Shown here: positions 44,551 to 55,660 of the stretch, piece after piece
How the letters are laid out: every line of letters begins with the position of its first letter
How positions within the stretch are numbered: position 1 is the first letter of the stretch
Origin: Arion vulgaris
Taxonomy: Eukaryota > Mollusca > Gastropoda > Stylommatophora > Arionidae
Assembly (NCBI GenBank): GCA_020796225.1
Contig: CM036754.1
Location: 18,304,867-18,368,866 of the forward strand
Direction of reading: 5' to 3'
DNA length: 64,000 bases
The notes under the pieces: model-generated
Databases searched by the model: none
The model's input: the letters and a program-made list of their open reading frames with translations, nothing else
What the model was told of the DNA's origin: nothing
Made by a program: the position numbers and the translations under genes

Positions 44551-44642
44551 ATGGATCATGAGTTGAGTACACTTGGTGCAAAAAACATGTACCTAAACTC
44601 AACAAAGGTCTGCTAGATTAGTCGTTCTCAGCTTTTTCCAGC

Positions 44643-44800
44643 TGGCATGTGTCATGCAATCTTCTTCTTCTCTTCCGCATGCGTCATGCAATCTTCTTCT
44701 TCTTCCGCATGCGTCATGCAATCTTCTTCTTCTTCCGCATGCGTCATGCAATCTTCTTCTTCTTCTTCTTCCGCATGCGTCATGCAATCTTCTTCTTCTT
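44643..44800. repeat. 30-bp x5 tandem repeat seeded at a SINE tail
   Basis: Five units of 'gcatgcgtcatgcaatcttc' plus 'ttcttcttcc'. The last unit runs directly into SINE B copy 5, so each unit repeats a flank-plus-(CTT)n junction. Confidence 0.88.
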
Positions 44801-45060
44801 CTTCTTACGCTCCATATCAACCATTTGTTAACCCCTCTTTGTGATTTGTATGTGATCTGAGCCTACGAGCGATTGTACATTGTGCCAGTTATGCGCCTAC
44901 AATTATATCCATTGTATCCAATTACTGTGAAGCTTTTTATTTAATAAGGTAGCTTCCCTATGCTCCTACCCAAGTCGTCTCTTACGACATGCCTTAAAGG
45001 TCCCAGTGTTACTATTCTTTATTGCCCTTGTTGGTCCCGGCAACACACGGGTGGCACAAT
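44788..45060 (-). mobile_element. SINE family B, copy 5
   Basis: From (CTT)n 'acgctccatatcaaccattt' to 'cccggcaacacacgggtg'. An internal 'attatatccattgtatccaa' replaces the usual 'gtaggccagcacatccg'. Confidence 0.8.
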
Positions 45061-45172
45061 GAGAATAAGGTTAGACTCCCATGTTACCGCCAAGTTAACT
45101 GTAATTTAAAAAAAACCATGTTTCTCACTCTAGGCTTTATTTAACGGCACTGTCTCCTAAACACAATAACAG

Positions 45173-45427
45173 CACCCGTGTGGTGCTGGGACCCACAATG
45201 GTAGCAAAGAATAGTACCACTGCAACCTACAAGACATATTTAAAAAGGCAACTGGTGTAGGACCTAGGGAAGCTACCTTAGTAAATAAAAAGCATCGCAA
45301 AAATCGGATGTGCATAACTGACACAACGTACAATCGCTCTTATGCTCAGATTACATACAAATTCACACAAGGTAGTTAACAAGTGGTCGTTATGGTGCGT
45401 TCGAAGAAGAAGAAGAAGAAGAAGAAA
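45173..45427 (+). mobile_element. SINE family B, copy 6
   Basis: Plus-strand copy from 'cacccgtgtggtgctgggac' to a long (GAA)n tail at about 45404-45427. It lacks the 'ctggcctacttgtaggcg' segment and is inverted relative to copy 5, 110 bp away, forming an inverted pair. Confidence 0.85.
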
Positions 45428-45664
45428 GAAACAAAACAATACTGACAGTGAGAAATGTAAACATAAAATTAACTAATTGGCAACAAGAAATTTGAAGAAT
45501 AAAATGTCAAAAATCCATGATGATTTTCATAATTATTTTAAGTAATTGTGAACTTTTATGAAAAAACCGTATTTCAGCTGGGAAAACAAGTTAGTGTAAG
45601 ACTGATTAAAACCCAAAATCCACGAAATTTTGAAGCCTTTTCTGATACTGCCTCACGCCTTTCT

Positions 45665-46124
45665 GGGGATGAAAGGGGGACTCTCAGTTTGACAACCACT
45701 ATATATATATATATACTGGCGATGGAAGGGGGAACTCTAGTTTGACAACCACTATATATATATATATACTGGCGATGGAAGGGGGAACTCTCAGTTTGAC
45801 AACCACTATATATATATATATACTGGGGATGGAAGGGGGAACTCTAGTTTGACAACCACTATATATATATATATACTGGGGATGGAAGGGGGAACTCTCA
45901 GTTTGACAACCACTATATATATATATACTGGGGATGGAAGGGGGAACTCTCAGTTTGACAACCACTATATATATATACTGGGGATGGAAGGGGGAACTCT
46001 CAGTTTGACAACCACTATATATATATATATACTGGGGATGGAAGGGGGAACTCTCAGTTTGACAACCACTATATATATATATATATATACTGGGGATGGA
46101 AGGGGGAACTCTCAGTTTGACAAC

Positions 46125-46155
<31 letters not shown>

Positions 46156-46361
46156 ACTGGGGATGGAAGGGGGAACTTCAGTTTGACAACCACTATATAT
46201 ATATATATATATATATATACTGGCGATGGAAGGGGGAACTCTCAGTTTGACAACCACTATATATATATATATACTGGGATGGAAGGGGGAACTCTCAGTT
46301 TGACAACCACTATATATATATATATACTGGGGATGGAAGGGGGAACTCTCAGTTTGACAAC

Positions 46362-46405
<44 letters not shown>

Positions 46406-46782
46406 TGGGGATGGAAGGGGGAACTCTCAGTTTGACAACCACTATATATATATATATACTGGGGATGGAAGGGGAACTCTCAGTTTGACAACCACTATAT
46501 ATATATATATATATACTGGGATGGAAGGGGAACTCTCAGTTTGACAACCACTATATATATATATATATACTGGGGATGGAAGGGGGAACTCTCAGTTTGA
46601 CAACCACTATATATATATATATATACTGGCGATGGAAGGGGTGGAACTCTCAGTTTGACAACCACTATATATATATTATATATATATACTGGGATGGAAG
46701 GGGGAACTCTCAGTTTGACAACCACTATATATATATATATATATACTGGGGATGGAAGGGGGAACTCTCAGTTTGACAACCA

Positions 46783-46815
<33 letters not shown>

Positions 46816-46930
46816 TGGGGATGGAAGGGGGACTCTCAGTTTGACAACCACTATATATATATATATATACTGGGGATGGAAGAGGGGGGGGGAACTCTCA
46901 GTTTGACAACCACTATATATATATATATTG
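45665..46930. repeat. Compound minisatellite with internal (TA)n, about 22 units
   Basis: Conserved part 'ggggatggaagggggaact' plus 'ctcagtttgacaaccac', each unit followed by (TA)6 to (TA)18, so unit length varies from about 48 to 75 bp. Long frames across it are artefacts. Confidence 0.95.
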
Positions 46931-46931
46931 G

Positions 46932-47115
46932 AGATCATTTTGGAGGAAATGGTGCCTGGAAGAAGAATGAGAGGATGATCTAGAAGGCGATGTGTGCAAG
47001 ATGTCATTGACGATCTGAGAATGACTTGCTGACGCCGACCAACTTGCACAGAACAGAGTGTTTCAGGACTGCTGTCATGGGAGCCAAATTGTGGAAGGGA
47101 CAAGCTACTTGATGA
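46932..47115 (+). pseudogene. LINE C-terminal tail
   Basis: Reads ILEEMVPGRRMRG, VQDVIDDLRMT and a shifted GAKLWKGQAT-like end before (GAT)n/(TA)n. It abuts the TA-bearing minisatellite. Confidence 0.65.
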
Positions 47116-47660
47116 TGATATATATATATATATATATATATAAGACCGTGAGAGAGAGAGAGAGAGAGAGAAGAGAGGGAGAAGTAATTTAACGAACAAT
47201 AATTCCAATGATTCATCATACTTATTCTTGTTTATGCATTTCGTTTTATTTGACCTAATTTTGATTCTAAATTCGCACTCTTCTCTCCGTTGCTTCATCG
47301 ATTGACGCACCATCGTCTAATGCTATGTATGTATGTCAAGCACCACCCCAACCCAGTCATCGACGCCTACACACATTAACATTACAGTACATGTACATTG
47401 CTATAACATATACATATACATGATATGTATGGAATGTTGTAGAACACAATGCCGTACATGTATTATTGTTATGTTTTCATGTAGTCATTCTAGTTGCTTG
47501 TGTTTGCTAGTGTTATCTGTCACTCTCTCTCTCTCTCTCTCTCTCTACGTGTCTGTGACATGCATTTTTATGTCTTTATATGTACCTGTGTATGTATCAT
47601 TTAGTATGTATCTACGACATAAATGTGTATGTAAATGAACATTCCAACATTATTCGTATG
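47113..47660. other. Simple-repeat-rich spacer
   Basis: (TA)n at 47117-47142, (GA)n at 47150-47170 and (CT)n at 47523-47547. No gene seen. Confidence 0.6.
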
Positions 47661-47674
47661 TATGACTAAATAGC

Positions 47675-47912
47675 GTGGTGGTTGGTTGCTTAGCGGTAGG
47701 GAACTCGAACAGAACCCAAGAGTACCTCGTTCAACCTCCGCAGCGGACAATTTGAAAGCAAATTTGTTCCCGTTGATTTTTACCTCACCATTGAGAAGGC
47801 AATAACAACCTACTAAACGTATAATTGGTGCCTAAAAAATCAACAACTCGTCTACTGTGGTTGATGGTGACGTCTTGTAAATGGCATGCCACTATTTTCA
47901 TTTCCCTTTCAC
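47675..47912 (+). mobile_element. SINE family E, copy 4, with 10-bp TSD
   Basis: A 238-bp plus-strand copy flanked by 'actaaatagc' at 47665-47674 and 47913-47922. The tRNA-like head has 'ggttgcttagcggtaggg' (A box) and 'cgttcaacctc' (B box). Confidence 0.85.
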
Positions 47913-47924
47913 ACTAAATAGCAT

Positions 47925-48980
47925 TTGAATCCCACCGCTAATAGCATTATTAGTTGATACCACCCCCACCACCCCTATAGTCACCCCCATATGTTTATGT
48001 CATGTCCTGGTTAAAGTATTGTAATCAATACATCAATATATTCAAAGCAAAGATATACCACATATCTTTGTAGAACTGGTTTGGAATCATTTAATTAATA
48101 TCTCATCTGTACAGTTTATATAGAAGCCGAAAATTGAAACGTAGTAGCGGAGGAAATCTTGAGATAAACATGATTCGCGTGAACAAGTATATTTAGCAAA
48201 TAATCTTGAACTAAATAGTTCATAATCTTTTCAACTGTAGAAAAGGCTGGATTAAGCTGTCAGGCCAACAGATTATAGTCTATGTTTTGAGTTTTAAAGG
48301 TTTAGGAAAAACATATTGGTGAGACACACTCGTAATGGTCATAAATGACCCTAGAACCCGAGTCGATACTCAACCGCTTATGCATTAAGCTAATCCGTGC
48401 CTGGAAACATAAATAATAGGATGCGATTAAATGTTGACACAAATAGAGAGTAACAAACAATGAATCAGAATGCGACCTCCTTCCCAGACCAAGAAATACA
48501 AGGTCTGAGACATAGTATATGTAGTATGCCATGCATAGATGACATTTGATTAAAATGCTGATTTAATTATTCTTTGCACATTTCTCCAGGGAGAGGAGAC
48601 GATCTATGAAAGCACAGCAATTACTTCATAGGACAGAAGCATGTACACAAATGAAATATGAAAACACAATTTGAGAGCGGACGGAAGTAAATAAAGATTA
48701 ACCTTGCTGAAATAAACAGTGTAGGGACGGAAAAAACCAAAAGGAGTTATCTTTAAAACAGCTTCCTGTGCTAAAAAGAACACTAAAAAATAATCGGTAA
48801 TACACAGCAGTGGGGGGGAGGGAGGTGTAATTATTTCTAAAAAAACACAATAATAGTTTAGGAAACAAACAATAATAGTTTAGGAAACAAACAATATAGA
48901 AAAATAGATTTGGAGCGGTCAAGAAAATAACATGCATTTTAACAGATTAGTATTTTTTTTAAAAATATATAAAATTGCAA
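47925..48980. other. Gene-free stretch
   Basis: No coding recognised. A weak reverse tRNA-like segment lies near 48320-48405, and a 20-bp duplicated 'caataatagtttaggaaaca' near 48848-48895. Confidence 0.45.
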
Positions 48981-48984
48981 GTTA

Positions 48985-49255
48985 TGAGTAATGCCACTTT
49001 TAAAGCACGGAGAGAGTCTTTCCGAACAGACGAGTTTCAAGACTGTGAATCCCATTCGCTGACCAGATTGAGAGAGATGGTTGTTGATATTGGTACATCC
49101 CGAAAAGAACGATATACCAAATATGTCAAAAGATTGATAAATCAATATCGAAATGGCGTGTTGGGTCGGTGGATGCTGCTGTATTTGTTGAGGTGGAAAT
49201 AAGAGTACATATGGACATGTCAGGAGTGCTATGATTATAGTTCTCATGTCATCAA
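48985..49255 (+). pseudogene. LINE RNase H C-terminal fragment
   Basis: Reads RRESFRTDEFQDCESHSLTR, DIGTSRKERYTKYVKRLINQ, YRNGVLGRWMLL, then a stop and YIWTCQECYDY. Diverged sister of 42805-43175. Confidence 0.8.
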
Positions 49256-49259
49256 TACT

Positions 49260-49645
49260 TTGATATCTATACCAAAGTTTCATTTGTAAGAAATCTAACT
49301 TACGAATCTTATATATCTCACGACCTTACGAATTTCATGTTTAACTAATTGGTAGGTAGCTTGGTTGGTAACAGAGCATTTTTAAAATTATATAATTTTG
49401 CATAAGCACAACAAAAAGAATAACCAAAGTTTAGAATTGACAGTAATACACAAAATGACAGCGAATGTTCACAAATGCGTATCCCTATTACATATTATAA
49501 CAAGCAAAATGTGACATAGGAACAAATGATATCTTTCACTTTCACTAACGAAAATAAATTGTGTGTGCATCCGCTAATGAGATTCGTTCGGATACATTGG
49601 GAAATTATTAATTAAACGGGATTATCAATTTTCAATGGTGCTAAA
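49260..49645. other. Gene-free stretch
   Basis: AT-rich with no recognised feature. A (TA)n/(GA)n block follows at 49648-49728. Confidence 0.5.
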
Positions 49646-49646
49646 T

Positions 49647-49725
<79 letters not shown>

Positions 49726-49811
49726 GAGGTGGGTAAGGAACCCTGTTTTATACTACGTGGTACATACGGTAGTAAGGTGTGGGTTCGTATTTTTCATTGA
49801 CCATCGACACA

Positions 49812-49885
49812 CGATGGGTGATATGGTCAACATCACGATGGGTGATATGGTCAACATCACGATGTGTGATATGGTCAACATCACG
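49812..49885. repeat. 24-bp x3 tandem repeat
   Basis: 'atgggtgatatggtcaacat' plus 'cacg', three copies with one substitution in the third. Confidence 0.9.
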
Positions 49886-49889
49886 CCGG

Positions 49890-50050
49890 CCTCATTTACT
49901 TCCCCCAGTACTTGTCCTGATACCCAATTCAGGCTGGATCGACCTGAGAGCCGTTAATGTCAGGAAAAATTGCACGCCCACTGTGGAATTGAACTCGAAC
50001 TATTTGACTAAGAAGCGAGTGAAACAACAACTACGCTACTGCGGCTCTAA
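49890..50050 (-). mobile_element. tRNA-derived SINE head
   Basis: Minus strand 'gccgcagtagcgtagttgtt' then 'cgagttcaattccacagtgg' fits A- and B-box spacing. No other copy identified in the window. Confidence 0.5.
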
Positions 50051-50338
50051 TAGAAAATGGGCGGTATACACTTTATGACATAGAAAGAACCACAACAAAA
50101 AAAGCTATGAATGAGTGAGTACATACCTTCAGTCAGCAATCCATGCAACTCCCAGACATGTTTATGGCAAAAAAATAACAGGCATCAATAGCTTATCACG
50201 TGATGGAGTGAAGGTGTCAAAGAAGATAAATGAGTTGGAGGCAATCCACTGAATGCAATAGTTGGGATGATGAGAGGACACGAACCAGTTGCAGCACGCG
50301 ACAGATGTCTCAGAAGAGAATGTTATGAGGGGATAGAG

Positions 50339-51905
50339 CAGTGTTTCCCAACCTTTTTTGTGCAATGCCCCACCAAAGCTTTTCAAAAATTCGTATGCCC
50401 CCCTATATAAAATATAAACAATTGTTAATTTCCAAAATTGAATTGCTCACTGCAGTAACTTAAATGATAGCTTTTAGGAAGAAATCACTAGGCAATTGTT
50501 GAGGAAACACAGTAAGTAAATTATCAAAATATATAATGGAAAACTGAAATTCAAGAACGAAATAATTTTATTTACAGTTTTTTCGATATTATTTTAATTA
50601 TTAGTAATTATTTATTACTGACATTTAGTGAGATCATTGCGCTTGATGCATGCTGCAAAGAGATTTGATGTTAGCTTCCAATTTAGTTAGCTTCAGTCTC
50701 AAGTCTCCCCTTTGTGTTTTATCCAGCCATTTGCTTTTTTTTTTTTTTTAGCAGCAATCATTTATGGCACTAAATCCACATTCAGCTAAATATGAAGATG
50801 GAAACGGTAACAACAGTTTTCTTGCACATTTGGTTGAATTTGTATATTTGATTTATGTTTCCTCACAAAGCCATGCCATCGCTCCTTTTATATTAAATAA
50901 AGTTTTACTGACTCATCATTTTACATTTCTGCGAGTTCTTCTTGATACTGCATATATGACATATCAGACAAATCCACTAACATTGACTACATCATCCAAG
51001 TTGGAATATCAATTTCTTTCAAATCAGAAAATCATTCTTTTAAATCAGCTGATACAATTTTCAAATGATCAACAATAACTAGTATAGCGGTATCAGTCAC
51101 TACACATTTCTTCATTGAAACTTTTCCAAATTTTTGTTATAAATATATTTCTGACATAATTCAATAAAAGTAATGAAACCTAATATCTTAGCTTTTGCAT
51201 CGACAAAAGTGTTATTTGTTCTTTGATGTTGGTTATTTAATATATTTAGTTTTTTCCAAAAATATCAACTAGATATCTCACAAATGCATTACCATCGACC
51301 GTTAACAGATACTTCATTTCAGGTCTACCGCTTTAAAAAATTACTAAGAGTATCAAATAGTTCCATAAACCTTTTCAAGCAGTTCCCTTTCGAGAACCAT
51401 CTTGCTTCAGTGTGAAGTAAAAATCTCCCATGGTCTGCATTTTGTTCTTCACAAAATAACATGAAGAGACGCTCACATTTGGCATTAGCTTTAATAGCAT
51501 TGATACACTTTATAACTAAATTTAGTACTTCATTTAGAACAGGCGAAATATTTTAAGCTACCAAATTTCATCAGGTGACATACGTTTGAGAAACGTCCCG
51601 GTTTTCTTTTTTTTTTAAGTGACTCGATTTTAACACAATAACATATGTTTTCTCGCTTACAAAATCTTTGTTAAAAGGGGGTAGAAATGTACCTAGATAT
51701 AAGTACTTTTGGTTTCCTGAAGATCTTTCAAACTTCAGTGACGTGATTGTGAAGCAACATTCGTTTTTGTCAACAGACATCCAAAAGCCGATATATCGGT
51801 TTTGCAAAATCATAAACATTATTTAAACTCTGAACGAGTCCATTACGCCCCTGAACAATGAAAATTCCCCCCTGTGGGACGTGGGCCCCACGTTGGGAAA
51901 CAGGG
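50339..51905 (-). mobile_element. hAT transposon (ZBED/DUF4371-like), deleted, with perfect 8-bp TSD
   Basis: A 1567-bp element with terminal repeats 'cagtgtttcccaac' and 'gttgggaaacaggg' and TSD 'ggatagag' at 50331-50338 and 51906-51913. The minus strand encodes, with stops and shifts, CINAIKANAKCERLFMLFCE, EQNADHGRFLLHTEARWF, RPEMKYLLTVDGNAFVRYLV, AECGFSAIND and KTQRGDLRLKLTKLEANIKS. These I know from ZBED5/SCAND3-like hAT-derived proteins. The N-terminal zinc finger and part of the catalytic core are missing. Confidence 0.9.
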
Positions 51906-51929
51906 GGATAGAGCATTTGATTGTAAGAT

Positions 51930-52352
51930 GAGAGATAATGTTGGTCGTCACAACAGTTGAGAGAATGATGGTCTGTACAACAGTTGAGAGAATGTAGGTG
52001 GTCACAACAGTTGAGAGAATGATGGTCTGTACCACAGTTGAGAGAATGATGGTCTGCACAACAGTTGAGAGAATGATGGTTTGTGAACAATAGTTGATAG
52101 AATGATGGATTGTGAATAACAGATGAGAGAATGTTGATCTGCACAACAGTTGAGAGAATGTTGATCTGCACAACAGGTGAGAGAATGTTGATCTGCACAA
52201 CAGGTGAGAGAATGTTGATCTGCACAACAGGTGAGAGAATGTTGATCTGCACAACAGGTGAGAGAATGCTGATCTGCACAACAGGTGAGAGAATGTTGAT
52301 CTGCACAACAGGTGAGAGAATGTTGATCTGCACAACAGGTGAGAGAATGTTG
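51930..52352. repeat. 27-bp minisatellite, about 16 units
   Basis: Unit 'gagagaatgttgatctgcac' plus 'aacaggt'. Units nearer the hAT element ('aacagttgagagaatgatgg') are more diverged, and the right half is nearly identical. The hAT element inserted just at its left margin. Confidence 0.93.
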
Positions 52353-52424
52353 AATGTACAGCAAAAATATAAATGTGCAGAAAGATTTATGTTACTATAT
52401 CTATCATTAACATGGTAAGCGATT

Positions 52425-54470
52425 ACCTATTTACTGTTTACCTATACCGGGTAACTGAGATTGTAATATTTACCTGTACCAGGTAGCTGAGATTGTGATA
52501 TTTACCTGTACCAGGTAGCTGAGATTGTGATATTTACTTGTACCAGGTAGCTGCGATTTTTTGTTTACAGGTCGCTGAGATTGGCATATTTACCTGCACC
52601 AGATAGATGAGATTGGGTTGTTTACCTGTACTAGATAGCTGAGATTGTGATATTTACCTTACCATATAGCTGATATTGTGATATTTACCCTTACCAGGTA
52701 GCTGAGATTGTGAAATTTACCTGTACCAAGTAGCTGAGATTGTGATATTTACCTGTACCAGGTAGCTGAGATTGTGAAATTTACCTGTACCAAGTAGCTG
52801 AGATTGTGAAATTTACCTGTACCAAGTAGCTGAGATTGTGAAATTTACCTGTACCAAGTAGCTGAGATTGTGATATTTACCTGTACCAAGTAGCTGAGAT
52901 TTGATTTTACCTGTACAAGTAGCTGATATGTGATATTTACCTGTACCAGTAGCTGGATTTTTGAAATTTACCTGTACAAGTAGCTGAGATTGTGAAATTT
53001 ACATTTACCTAAATCAGGTAGCTGAGATTATTATTTACCTAAATCAGGTAGGCTGAATATGAAATTACCTGTCCAAGTAGCTGAGATTGTGAAATTTACC
53101 TGTACCAAGTAGCTGAGATTGTGAAATTTACCTAAATCAGGTAGCTGAGATTGGAAATTTTACCTGTCACAGTAGCTGAGATTGTGAAATTACATGTACC
53201 AAGTAGTGAGATTGTGAATTACTGTACCAAGTAGCTGAGGATTGTGAAATTACCTGTACCAAGTAGCTGAGATTGTGAAATTACCTGACCAAGTAGCTGA
53301 AGTTGGATATTTACCTGTACAAAGCTGATATTGGATATTTACCTGTACTAGGTAGGTGAGATTGTGATATTACCTTACCATTAGCTGATATTGTGATATT
53401 TACCCGTACCAGGTAGCTGAGATTGTGATATTTACCTGTACCAAGTAGCTGAGATTGTGATATTTACCTAAACCAGGTAGCTGAGATTGTGAATTTACCT
53501 GTACCAAGTAGCTGAGATTGTGATGTTTACCTGTACCAAGTAGCTGATATTGTGATGTTTACCTGTACTAGGTAGCTGAGATTTGAAATTTACCTAAACA
53601 GGTAGCTGAGATTGGAAATTTCCCTTTAAACAGGTAGCTGAGATTGTGATATTTACCTGTACCAGGTAGCTGAGATTGTGATATTTACCTGTACCAGGTA
53701 GCTGAGATTGTGAAATTTACCTGTACCAAGTAGCTGAGATTGTGAAATTTACCTAAATCAGGTAGCTGAGATTGTGAAATTTACCTAAATCAGGTAGCTG
53801 AGATTGTGAAATTTACCTGTACTATTGTGATATTTATCTGTACCAGGTAGCAGGGATGGCGTTGTTTAAATGCAGGGCCGTGCGGTATATTTTCTCAGTA
53901 TTATGCAAGTCTTCGAAATGCCGCCCTTAAATATTTTTTCTTTAAAATAACCTTCGATTGTGATTTAAAAAACAAAACTGCACAAAATGTACGAATACTA
54001 AATCGTATACATCAATATCGGAATAACATAGATCAATATAGGAATAACAGATCAATATCGGAATAACATAGATCAATATCGGAATAACATAGATCCATAT
54101 TGGAATAACATATCAATATAGGAATAACATAGATCATTATCGGAATAACATAGATCAATATCGGAATAACATAGATCAACATAGAAAAGTGTTGCGTAAA
54201 GATTTTAATTATTGAATGGTTTAAATTTTATTTTGATTTCGCTACTTATGTCACCCGTTACGATGCCGCCTGATGCGGCTGACTCTCTGTATTATTGCAC
54301 GGCCCTGTTTACCTGTACCAGATAGCTGAGATCGTGATGCTTTCTTGTACCAGGTAGCTGAGATTGCGTTGTTTACCTGTACCAGGTAGCTGAGATTGTG
54401 TTGCTTACCTGCACCAGGTAGCTGATATTGTGTTGTTTACCTGTACCATGTAGCTGCATTTTTACTGTCG
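52425..54470. repeat. 32-bp minisatellite, about 50 units, split by a MITE
   Basis: Unit 'gtagctgagattgtgatatt' plus 'tacctgtaccag'. It contains the palindrome TACCTG-tac-CAGGTA. Many 1-2-bp deletions between 52900 and 53400 suggest either decay or consensus errors in that stretch. A MITE interrupts at 53873-54307. Confidence 0.93.
53873..54307. mobile_element. MITE family M, copy 2, inside the 32-bp array
   Basis: A 435-bp element with perfect termini 'cagggccgtgc' and 'gcacggccctg'. TSD 'tttaaatg' (53865-53872) versus 'tttacctg' (54308-54315). The latter is array consensus, so the left copy has mutated. It contains its own 22-24-bp repeat (54005-54185, 'gaataacatagatcaatat'). Confidence 0.88.
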
Positions 54471-54663
54471 ACTTCATGTCAGTGTCTCTCTCTTGACGAG
54501 ATCTTCGGTTATATTAATTGTCTAGAACTATCTTACAGTATCAGAAGACTGTCTGACTTGGGGACGTAGGTGTAATGATATGAACTGGGTATTATTCTAT
54601 ACCGCAAGAGGGCTCGATCGTGACCACTACACCATTTTAAGCTTACTGAAGATTGCCAAATTC

Positions 54664-54905
54664 CGGGTTCTCTGTGGCTAAATGGTTAAGCCATTGCCTT
54701 GTGTTCTGAAGGTCATGGGTTTGGATCCCTTCCGTGCAATAATGTTCACGAGTGCATTTTTTCCAGAGGCCCCCTAGGATTGTTAGCAGAGCTACGGAGT
54801 TCGTGCTTTGTGCAATACTCTCGGCAGGTGGTGCGCTATTCCTGCAGAGAGGGACTGAGTTATATGGGGTAAAACCCGGTGCAATGAAGCCAACCATTCG
54901 TCTTC
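54664..54905 (+). mobile_element. SINE family C, copy 4
   Basis: A-box-like 'gtggctaaatggttaagcca', B-box-like 'gggtttggatccc', and a conserved body to 'cccggtgcaatgaagcca'. Confidence 0.85.
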
Positions 54906-54939
54906 AGTCCGAATTGGTGTCATCTGAACAGACAGGAAT

Positions 54940-55292
54940 ATGTTGAGGAATGAATGCAAGAATTAAGCTAGTGATTGCACCGTACATATATGTTGAGGAA
55001 TGAATGCAAGAATTAAGCTAGTGATTGCACCGTACATATATGTTGAGAAATAAATGCAAGAATTAAGCTAGTGATTGCACCGTACATATATGTTGAGGAA
55101 TGAATGCAAGAATTAAGCTAGTGATTGCACCGTACATATATGTTGAGAAATAAATGCAAGAATTAAGCTAGTGATTGCCCCGTACAGACATGTTGAGAAA
55201 TGAATGCAAGAATTAAGCTAGTGATTGTACCGTACATATATGTTGAGGAATAAATGCAAGAATTAAGCTAGTGATTGTACCGTACAGACATG
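54940..55292. repeat. 50-bp minisatellite, 7 units
   Basis: Unit 'tgttgaggaatgaatgcaag' plus 'aattaagctagtgattgcac' and 'cgtacatata'. Seven copies with few substitutions. Confidence 0.95.
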
Positions 55293-55480
55293 CTAGCTAG
55301 ATTTACTTGTCATATTCTACGTCTTCGTATACTTATTTCTCATTGAAATTGACGTATAGTCAACGTTCTTGTAGTTTGCAGTGATTTTCGGATATCTACG
55401 TCTCCCTGTTTCGTTTTCAGCGAGATCATTTTAGGACAGATTTCAGCTTCCCTCATCTTCACCTACTCGCAAGGGCAGAA

Positions 55481-55660
55481 CAGGGCCGTGCTGTGCTATG
55501 ATACAGAGAGGCGGCCGCATCAAGCGGGACCGTAAGGGGGGCGACATAAGCAGCAAAATCAAAATTATAATTGAAGGTTATTGTAAAAAAAAAAAAAAGA
55601 TTTAAGGGGCGGCATTTTGAAGACTTGCATCATACTTATAAAATATACCGTACGGTCCTG
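55481..55660. mobile_element. MITE family M, copy 3, with perfect TSD
   Basis: A 180-bp element with termini 'cagggccgtgctgt' and 'taccgtacggtcctg', TSD 'gggcagaa' at 55473-55480 and 55661-55668. The 8-bp duplication and CAGGG-type ends indicate the hAT superfamily. It sits at the left edge of the 100-bp satellite and is its source. Confidence 0.92.

Noticed and set aside
45699..46776. Multiple frames with YIYIYI stretches
   Set aside because: Translation of the TA-bearing minisatellite.
51770..52364. Minus-strand frames of 187, 170 and 120 codons
   Set aside because: They are three phases of the 27-bp array (CRSTFSHLL, QINILSPVV).
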